Origin: Calditrichota bacterium
GTDB lineage: Bacteria; Zhuqueibacterota; Zhuqueibacteria; Zhuqueibacterales; Geothermadaptataceae
Direction of reading: 5' to 3'
DNA: 64,000 nt
Assembly: GCA_008501765.1 (NCBI GenBank)
Contig: QQUE01000012.1
Span: forward strand, 496,001-560,000
A program made the position numbers and the translations under genes. Below, one piece after another: positions 59,901 to 64,000 of the stretch; position 1 is the stretch's first letter; each line of letters starts with the position of its first letter. The notes beneath the pieces are model-generated. The model was not told the origin of the DNA and searched no databases. It saw only the letters and a program-made list of their open reading frames with translations.

Positions 59901-60516
59901 AATCCGTGAAAAAGTCGCCATTCAAATCGACGGCCAACTGGAATGCTATATTTTCAATCCCGTGTGGGAAAGCAAGCTCCTGAAATTGATGGTCAGCCCG
60001 CTGAAGCAATACACGGTGAGCGCCATCCTTCGCCAAAACAGACAGATCGAGTAAACCATCGTTATTGAAATCCAGCCAAAGGAGGTGATGCAAATTGTAA
60101 GGAAGTGATAAATCTTTCACTGCAAAATTTGCAACATGACCATCAGGTGAATTCTCAACCAAAATCAATTGCCCCGTGGAGGTAATGGCAGCGAAATCTA
60201 TGTTAGCATCGTTATCGAAATCCGCCGGTGCGAGAAGTGAAATTTCAAAATCATTCAAAGTCTCCGTGTACGCGGATTTGAATGTGGCATCACGCTGCCC
60301 AGAATATAAACGAATCCCCTGTTTTGCTTGGACGGTCAATAAATCGGGAATACCATCGTGATTAAAATCCGCATAAGCAAGCGTATTTAAGTTATGATTT
60401 GAAAGTGCCAACGGTGGTAAAATCTGCTGTGAAATGTCGGTAAATTGAGGGATTTGTGCATTTACAACGGCTGTGATGAAAAAGAGTGCACAGGTAAAAA
60501 AATGCCCTGATCTCAT
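50974..60516 (-). CDS. Giant secreted modular protein (3180 aa): FG-GAP, UnbV, FN3, ConA-like, discoidin
   Basis: Signal peptide 1-21. Approximate order: FG-GAP block and UnbV (25-452); second FG-GAP block and UnbV-like (484-955); two FN3; ConA-like/laminin-G-like domain (1145-1345); two nearly identical FN3; F5/8 discoidin (about 1550-1690); two FN3; third FG-GAP/UnbV block (about 1895-2345); three FN3; second ConA-like domain (about 2640-2845); FN3; a carbohydrate-module-like domain; and the C-terminal ISQNYPNPFNPQT sorting module ending RRIMLLK. DxDxDG calcium loops recur throughout the FG-GAP blocks. The ATG at 60516 follows CGGAG; an open reading 12 codons longer lacks a signal-like start. 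Probably a surface adhesin or glycan-binding scaffold; no catalytic motif was seen. It is the largest gene here by far. Confidence 0.9.
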   Translation of the reverse strand: MRSGHFFTCALFFITAVVNAQIPQFTDISQQILPPLALSNHNLNTLAYADFNHDGIPDLLTVQAKQGIRLYSGQRDATFKSAYTETLNDFEISLLAPADFDNDANIDFAAITSTGQLILVENSPDGHVANFAVKDLSLPYNLHHLLWLDFNNDGLLDLSVLAKDGAHRVLLQRADHQFQELAFPHGIENIAFQLAVDLNGDFFTDLLFIDFDGHLRYFANNSMGGIVEKTQSLFPDIPADSIKSFAVSDVDNDGDTDLLIIFEQSAHILINAENNFASQALQLPNTESVSLANGTFIDYDSDGFEDLLLTGKQGQIFFKNAAGLRFEHTIIHESFPGSITAVAKIDFNADGRPDLVTTNTDGEISLFKNNTKSGKFINITLIGKQTNYYGIGAELIVETADKTIWRRNSFIRSNSGAISLPKLTIGLGDETRIKSITVNWPSGNTSQFFKKEAGINLVISEGDTEISLQKLKTGNRIAAAEAVSFTDISASAGIGGIPEYGGHAILFGDVDGDDLQDMYVTHTNFDPNNQGQFLVLPDELFINNGNLTFSERAQSAGVDDPGQTHGAVFADINNDGFLDLFNGQRGPSGNRLYQNDGLAAFSEITQSAGILPDDRLTIGVLALDIENDGDMDLFSGNWGLTNELYVNNGAGLFTIEDRGMNDLDNDPAGTMSPTAADIDNDGDMDVFLAKREGASRLYINDGSGFFTEEAASRGVNFTGIGSGAIFVDLDNDADLDMLLASAASSNPQDGQLTKLGIFSNDGNGFFTDQTNVANIPFSGYSIITGDVDNDGDQDLFLSINFGMSSLWLNDGTGLFTEQSGTGLERNRVDARATSMADIDNDGDLDIAITHIEEPTMLYQNNHSVAADFLQLEIRTAAGTAGNFGAKAWLYSAGNLDDINFLKGYQQLTSTTGTLSQNMPVLHFGVTPGSYDLKVRFLDGTEISQTNVASGQKIVINHVDNSAPVLSNIAVDSSLTDTAVISWNTNELATAQVEFGASQALGTFSDKITVLAVNHEISISGLVENTVYYYRVISEDASGNSTQSEIRSFTTAMQDATPPVISNVQISQITTNSAHISWETDEPASSQVEYGTSTNYGEFSPLDAALKTVHGITLNNLLSATLYHFRALSADGQGNNAASDDFTFVTLEGALLSDDFTGNSLDLTKWKKGLNSGNQAVVENDALHLRSQSNTSGWIYTFDNYIAEKIIAKVKIIQPNGDGVLGISPTVNPNSYSGFYDQPNRYRFYVYFSGTSGPFKLYVQWRKNGQIGGLDVADGVTFTNNFFLRLRMDDSSIYFEYSFDDINWITAYSEIFDLPGYSLTDAYFYELSAYHTPVKGELILDDFSLASTSPPAPDTTPPVISAVQANAITTNSAQIQWTTDEPADSRVEYGTTTALGTFTPLQTALVSSHNVALSGLTSETEYFYKVYSSDAAGNEAVTAVQSFLTAAEPPPDTTAPVISALQANAITTNSAQIQWTTDEPADSRVEYGITAALGAFTPVQTALVNNHTVALSGLTAETEYFYKVYSTDAAGNEAVSAVFSFVTTAAPTGEYKNVATLAVATASHETAAYGQVAASAIDGLLVSSGNYTNEWVENVSLAVGVWLQLDFSEQVSIDKVVLFDRSYASEWIQKFTLEFSDGSSLLYHGPNDALNNDGSATSYNFSSRTVTSVKFIIAGVSSTSEDVGLGEIEVYGFTGGTPADTTPPVISAIQALNIDTSSATINWMTDEAADSRVEYGLTFGLGQGTALNPVFETAHSEELTTLLPDTTYHYRVISRDNAGNESISAIATFKTLAPIAADTTAPVISAVQVTSITTNSAQIQWTTDEPSDSKIEYGLTTALGIFTPLQTVLMNNHTVALSGLTAELEYFYKVYSTDAAGNEAVSDIFSFITNPINTNPGPIHFTDISNTAGAETPSGPQGYGHGVAGADYNADGFIDIFVSNYDTSNALLINNRDGTFSDEAETWGVLGETNWFDRGIAAADYNNDGFNDFYLNIAGVSKLFRNEGNSHFIDATSSSGIFDNGQAQAAIWGDFNKDGLLDLISLNYNDPLRLFIQNNDHSFTNRTADFGLSNRNFSVSGVAFDVEGDGDTDIFISRGETYGNLLFINNGSNYFNEQGSQRGIDFPEMHGQGVTVADFDNDGDLDLFVCSDINSNKLFRNDGSGNFMDYTSTAGLTDNSRSTGCNFADFDNDGWLDIYVINYGQANRIYQNDGDGTFTLRSSTGSESTRNGYGSCLTDFDKDGDIDIFISNSGAKSQLFDNDAGSSNWLELNLSGQNSNKNGVGATLDLYFNNLHQRRAMLAGEGFVSGNILPVFTGLGPVDFADSVVVNWPAGGQTRLDAPLAGQRIEVIEGQIPIFNKKYDNDSTAPVISALQANAITTNSAQIQWTTDELADSRVEWGTTAALGTFTPLQTALVSSHNVALSGLADSTEYFYRAYSKDAAGNEAISAVLSFTTLVADTDPPVFTNIRAENITENSATILWNSDEPATSGVDYGITVNYDSSQSSAQMVVDHAINLTDLIGDQLYHFRVKGADSSGNETISGDFTFSTLADQIPPVISNIVVDAISPNSARINWQTDEPATSQVEYGTTSAYGDTSGLSSVLVTSHTVELLNLQANTEYHFMVHSQDGNNNSTSSTDQVFSTLPLGPISLFSDTFDGNSLDAAKWHKGTNTNNYSVVNNGFLELKSSNSQTGWVVTQQKFVPQNTEVIAKIMQPNGDGDLAISPTYSANATTGIFGENNWYRFYTYQAGGSNYLLYVQWRKNGVVNGLDVTGNLNITGEIYLRLRMDQTHIFFDASFDGIIWTETYNEPFALPGFTLQDEFHFALEAYKTDSKGDLIIDEFEILDVSTTAIRAINAASVSASTVLVNWQSVAATGAEIEFGTTPEFGSSIKLKPDLDRLHNSELTGLAPQTLYYYRTAIRDKFGQKYFGEVREFRTVLLADQKDVLHLEAEAIAQKSDGMLVDDGQSWQFSGNAVLREKIDFADGDIYWLKFRARGRSFDDEKTGVGIYLNEKRVSHLEITAADFTEYVVKMNVETGLQDLVIKADSDILTTDKIDKNVTLDWIEIRYNDLEMNNAVTENSSQIPQRFFISQNYPNPFNPQTYFDLTMPRNGDVSAIIYNIRGQEILRIFTGKLDAGQMTLTWSGRNNLGVPAPSGVYILRITAIMSTGEKHSATRRIMLLK
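53165..56450 (-). repeat. Near-identical FN3 modules inside the giant gene
   Basis: Four of the FN3 modules are closely alike: a tandem pair at 55895-56450 and single copies at about 54850-55120 and 53165-53430. All share ITTNSAQIQWTTDE and EYFYKVYS-type strings, and long stretches of DNA agree almost exactly (for example GAATTGGTGGTAATTGCATT). This points to recent duplication or gene conversion. Confidence 0.85.
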
Positions 60517-61496
60517 TAAAGTTTCTCCGGTTAGCTTCAATTTAACTATCAACTTTTCAATAATTTACAGGAATTAGAAACTTGGGATCCGAATAAAGAC
60601 CAGCGCCGGAATGACTAATTCGCATGCAATTTGTTGGGCATTTTACATCCTTGTGATTGTAAAATTTGCAGACTGAAATTACGGATTTTCGCGCAAAATG
60701 AGAAAGCCATCTAAATTCCATTTATGAAGGCAGGATGAATAATAATAAAATACAACCATCCCCTTCAAATCGGGGAAAACATATTGCGTGGGCACAATAA
60801 TTTCTAATTAACGCGAGTTCGATATAAAAAGAATTGGGACAAAACGAATTATTTATAGGATATAGTCCGAAGGCGTCCCGCCGAGGATAACCCACGAAAC
60901 GCTCGGCGAGACGCCTTCGCTCTATTTTAATTATGCTTGGTAAAGAATGTTACAGCATACATCGAACTCACGTTAATTAAATCGGGCAGAATTACTTTTG
61001 TGAAAATTCGCCGCCATCATCCTGTGGAAAATCAATTTTGCTATAAATCTGCACTCCATGAAGAATTAGCCTCAAGATTGGCATATTTATGGATTGATTT
61101 TATGACTTCTTTTAAAAAAAATTAAGTGTTCGAATGTTTTTCCTTGCGAAAAATTATATTTTTTCATATAACTTATAATAATAACAATTAGAGCTAAGTC
61201 GTTATATTTTATATTTTTATATAAGTTATTAAAAAAAATAATCATCCTTCCTTGCCCCAGCGATGAATTGAATTACGAATACTATTTTTGAATACAGAAT
61301 TTAGTAAAACTATAAAGCACAAACGGAAACAATAAATTCAATTTTCATCAGATTCCCCTCTTTTTACAGCAATAGACTGTTCTATAAATAGATAGTATTT
61401 TTGCCCATTTTGGATTTTGATTTTTTTCTATAAATAAAAAGCATTTGCAATACCATGCCAAATATCATTTTAAATGAATAAAACCATGGAGGAGAA
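60517..61496. other. Divergent control region between giant gene and hydrogenase operon
   Basis: 980 bases between two outward-facing starts. It contains the nested palindrome at 60805-60979 and, from about 61130, a very AT-rich tract next to the hydrogenase gene. It must hold promoters for both directions, but I could not identify -35/-10 boxes with confidence. A 62-codon frame at 60937-61125 overlaps the palindrome and is unsupported. Confidence 0.55.
60805..60979. repeat. Nested palindromic element (TAATTAACG ends), family D
   Basis: Outer arms of 18 bases (60805-60822 and 60962-60979; TAATTAACGCGAGTTCGA) with one mismatch. Inner arms of 18 bases (60868-60885 and 60902-60919; CGAAGGCGTCCCGCCGAG) with one mismatch. 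The inner GC-rich hairpin stands out from its AT-rich surroundings. A fragment of the outer arm occurs alone near 31748. Confidence 0.7.
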
Positions 61497-62624
61497 ATGC
61501 CGAAGAAATTACCGTCCTTTTGGGAAGCTATTGAACAAAAGGGTTATTCCCGCCGCGATTTTCTGCGCTATTGCAGTATTGCCGCAGGAATGGCCGGAAT
61601 TGAAGCCGTGGGTATTCCAAAAATCGTCCGCGCTTTTGAGACCAAACCACGTCCCCCTGTCGTCTGGCTCCATTTTCAGGAGTGTACCTGTTGCAGTGAA
61701 TCATTCATTCGCTCATCGCATCCAATCGTCGCCGATGTCGTACTCGACTATCTGTCACTTGACTACACCGAAACCCTGCAAGCTGCGGCTGGCCACCAGG
61801 CTGAAAAATGCTTGCACGACACCATCAAAAATTACCCCGGGCAATACATTCTTCTCGTCGAGGGATCGATTCCCGCTGGAAATGACGGCGTTTTCTGCAT
61901 GATTGGCGGGCGTTCTGCCGAAGCCATTTTTCAGGAAGCCGCCAAAGATGCTGCCGCCATCGTCGCATGGGGAAGCTGTGCTTCCAATGGCTGTGTGCAG
62001 GGCGCAAAACCCAACCCGACCAATGCGACACCAATTCACAAACTTACCAGCAAACCGGTCATCAAAGTGCCTGGTTGCCCGCCCATCGCCGATGTGATGA
62101 CGGGCGTAGTTACCCACCTGCTGGTTTACGGCAGCGTGCCACAGCTCGATAGCCAGGGCCGTCCAAAAGAATTTTACTCACGCCGTGTCCACGATACGTG
62201 CTACCGCCGTCCGTATTATGATGCCGGGCTATTCGTGGAATCGTGGGACGATGAAAATGCCCGCAAAGGTTATTGTTTATACAAAATGGGGTGCAAAGGG
62301 CCTGTTACTTACAACGCGTGTGCCGTCACCAAATGGAACGAGGGCACCAGCTTTCCAATCCAATCCGGCCACGGTTGCATCGGCTGCAGTGAAGCCAATT
62401 TCTGGGACAATGGCCCGTTCTACCGCCATCTGCCAAGTTTTCCGGGATTTGGTATTGAATCAACCGCTGACGATATCGGAACCGGGGTGGGAATTGTCAC
62501 TGCCGCTGGAATTGCAGCCCACGCGGTAACGACCAATATTCGCAAGAAAAAACTCATCGAGGGCCAAAAAGAGAGAGCGCTGAAAGATAAAGATATTAAC
62601 GGTGATGAAGGAGGGAAAAAATAA
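61497..62624 (+). CDS. hyaA: [NiFe] uptake hydrogenase small subunit, oxygen-tolerant type
   Basis: 375 aa. Group 1 membrane-bound hydrogenase small subunit: oxidises H2 with the large subunit and passes electrons through three Fe-S clusters to the quinone pool. Twin-arginine signal [14 protein letters not shown]. The proximal cluster has six cysteines, C63, C65, C66, C161, C166 and C194 ([15 protein letters not shown]): the two extra ones (C65, C166) define the [4Fe-3S] cluster of O2-tolerant (group 1d) enzymes. Distal ligands H232, C235, C260 and C266, medial C275, C294 and C297, all present. A C-terminal hydrophobic helix anchors it. GGAGGAG lies five bases before the ATG. Its stop overlaps the large-subunit start by one base. 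Confidence 0.94.
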   Translation: MPKKLPSFWEAIEQKGYSRRDFLRYCSIAAGMAGIEAVGIPKIVRAFETKPRPPVVWLHFQECTCCSESFIRSSHPIVADVVLDYLSLDYTETLQAAAGHQAEKCLHDTIKNYPGQYILLVEGSIPAGNDGVFCMIGGRSAEAIFQEAAKDAAAIVAWGSCASNGCVQGAKPNPTNATPIHKLTSKPVIKVPGCPPIADVMTGVVTHLLVYGSVPQLDSQGRPKEFYSRRVHDTCYRRPYYDAGLFVESWDDENARKGYCLYKMGCKGPVTYNACAVTKWNEGTSFPIQSGHGCIGCSEANFWDNGPFYRHLPSFPGFGIESTADDIGTGVGIVTAAGIAAHAVTTNIRKKKLIEGQKERALKDKDINGDEGGKK

Positions 62625-64000
62625 TGGCACGAATAGTCGTAGATCCCATCACCCGTATCGAAGGCCACTTGCGCATTGAAGCGGTCGTCGAAAACGGAGT
62701 AATCACCGATGCATTCAGTTCCGGCATGATGGTTCGCGGGCTTGAAATCATACTCAAAGGCCGTGATCCACGTGACGCCTGGGCTTTCACTCAGCGCGCC
62801 TGCGGCGTTTGCACCACCGTGCATGCCCTGGCCAGTGTCCGCACTGTCGAAGACGCTATCGGCATCTCGGTTCCGCGCAACGCCGAGCTCATTCGAAACA
62901 TCATGGAAGCAGCCCTTTATGTGCAGGACCATGTTGTGCATTTCTACCATTTGCACGCCCTGGATTGGGTCGATGTTGTCAGTGCATTGTCGGCCAATCC
63001 GCAATCCACGGCTGGTATTGCCCAGTCCATTTCAAACTGGCCGAAATCGTCAACCGGCTATTTTAAAGATGTACAAAAGCGTATTAAAACTTTTGTAGAA
63101 AGCGGTCAACTCGGTATTTTTGCCAACGGATATTGGGGCCACAGTGCGTTCAAATTGCCGGCCGAAATCAATTTACTCGCAGTTGCACACTATCTCGAAG
63201 CACTGGAATGGCAGAAAGAGATCGTTAAAGTGCATGCTATTTTTGGCGGGAAAAATCCACACCCCAACTACCTCGTCGGCGGTGTGCCGTGCTCGATCAA
63301 TCTTAACGAGGTCAATGCCATCAATTCCGAGCGGCTCAACCATGTGGCTAAATTAATCAAAGATGCCAACACATTTGTAAATCAAGTCTACATTCCCGAT
63401 TTGTTAGCTATTGCTGGCTATTATAAAGATTGGGGCGCCCATGGTGGTGGTTTATCGAACTACCTCTCCTATGGAGATTTTCCTACAAATGGCTACAATG
63501 AGCCCACTTCATTTAAAATTCCGCGCGGCATAATTCTCAACCGCGATTTGAGTCAAGTCCATCCTGTGGACACCAAAAATGCGGATGAAGTGCGGGAATA
63601 TATCAAACATTCGTGGTACAAGTACGGTGACGGCGAAGATGCCGGACTGCATCCGTTTGAAGGCGAGACCGAGTTCAATTACACCGGTCCGAAACCACCT
63701 TTCAAAAATCTTGACACCAATGGCAAGTATTCCTGGGTAAAAACCCCGCGCTGGAAAGACAAAGCCATGGAAGTCGGCCCACTCTCCCGCGTTTTGATTG
63801 CTTATGCCAGCGGCTCAACAGAAGTGCAAGACATCGTGAACGCAACCCTGAAAAAACTTGATGTTCCTGTCGCTGCACTCTTTTCTACGCTCGGACGCAC
63901 GGCAGCCCGTGGTCTTGAAACCGTTTTGATTGGTGGCTGGATGCAGGGATTCTTCGACGATCTGGTCGCCAATATCAAAGCTGGTGACACGACGACGTTC
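62624..64000 (+). CDS. hyaB: [NiFe] uptake hydrogenase large subunit, partial (3' end outside window)
   Basis: The first 459 codons are present, open to the window edge. Begins [19 protein letters not shown]. The N-terminal pair of nickel-binding cysteines is C60 and C63 in RACGVCTTVHALASV; the second CxxC pair and the cleavable tail lie beyond the window. Start ATG overlaps the small-subunit TAA (TAATG), with GGAGGG upstream, so the two are translationally coupled. Group 1 identity agrees with the small subunit. Cytochrome b and maturation genes are expected downstream. Confidence 0.93.
   Translation, partial: MARIVVDPITRIEGHLRIEAVVENGVITDAFSSGMMVRGLEIILKGRDPRDAWAFTQRACGVCTTVHALASVRTVEDAIGISVPRNAELIRNIMEAALYVQDHVVHFYHLHALDWVDVVSALSANPQSTAGIAQSISNWPKSSTGYFKDVQKRIKTFVESGQLGIFANGYWGHSAFKLPAEINLLAVAHYLEALEWQKEIVKVHAIFGGKNPHPNYLVGGVPCSINLNEVNAINSERLNHVAKLIKDANTFVNQVYIPDLLAIAGYYKDWGAHGGGLSNYLSYGDFPTNGYNEPTSFKIPRGIILNRDLSQVHPVDTKNADEVREYIKHSWYKYGDGEDAGLHPFEGETEFNYTGPKPPFKNLDTNGKYSWVKTPRWKDKAMEVGPLSRVLIAYASGSTEVQDIVNATLKKLDVPVAALFSTLGRTAARGLETVLIGGWMQGFFDDLVANIKAGDTTTF

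Noticed and set aside
60937-61125. Small plus-strand frame upstream of the hydrogenase
   Set aside because: It overlaps the palindrome, has no ribosome site and no recognisable motif.

Overview
The window reads as a piece of chromosome from an uncultured or poorly known Gram-negative bacterium of the FCB group, most likely Calditrichota/KSB1-like. Basis: two very large secreted proteins end in the 'NYPNPFN' C-terminal sorting module, there is a TonB-dependent receptor, and FG-GAP/UnbV, ThuA, DUF1080 and Tat-exported Gfo/Idh/MocA proteins are abundant. Many genes have clear Shine-Dalgarno sites (GGAGG/AGGAG), which argues against typical Bacteroidota. The phylum call is an inference; there is no rRNA or marker gene here. 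Thirty-four genes in a row (4-60516) lie on the minus strand, then a [NiFe] hydrogenase operon starts on the plus strand.

Region 1 (1-7.7 kb): a surface carbohydrate pair (GH31 glycosidase, ChbG/YdjC-type deacetylase lipoprotein), a VOC protein, a glycerophosphodiester phosphodiesterase, an unknown membrane protein and a secreted beta-propeller/alpha-helical protein. Region 2 (7.8-10.3 kb): a two-gene electron-transfer operon, a seven-heme membrane-anchored cytochrome c and a b-type membrane cytochrome, ending in a terminator.

Region 3 (10.5-36.1 kb) is the core of the window: seven Gfo/Idh/MocA oxidoreductases (five with twin-arginine signals, two cytosolic), two sugar-isomerase-type TIM barrels (one exported, one cytosolic), a HEAT-repeat protein with two DUF1080 (3-keto-disaccharide hydrolase) domains, a ThuA-HEAT protein, an NHS-type permease, two small methyltransferases and a tetraheme NapC/NrfH-like cytochrome fused to a formylglycine-generating-enzyme-like domain. 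Together they suggest oxidative (3-keto) sugar or glycoside catabolism running largely in the periplasm, with electrons perhaps leaving through the heme proteins. The substrate is unknown. FRG and GNAT genes also lie here.

Region 4 (36.5-45.8 kb): an unknown membrane-anchored protein, an Hsp20 chaperone with a clear terminator, and a sensory block (hybrid histidine kinase, TonB-dependent receptor, YfiR-like protein, HAMP histidine kinase). Region 5 (46.8-60.5 kb): two giant secreted proteins, 1284 aa (FG-GAP/UnbV plus DUF5060/DUF4038 glycosidase-like) and 3180 aa (FG-GAP, about ten FN3 modules, two ConA-like domains, discoidin). Region 6 (61.5 kb to the end): an uptake hydrogenase whose small subunit carries all six cysteines of the oxygen-tolerant [4Fe-3S] proximal cluster; the large subunit runs off the window.

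Spacers are rich in short palindromic, MITE-like repeats of several families, two of which recur in opposite orientation. A four-helix-bundle (S23/IVS) gene sits between imperfect inverted repeats that form the last codons of a neighbouring oxidoreductase, like a small mobile element. No tRNA, rRNA, CRISPR, prophage or transposase gene was seen.
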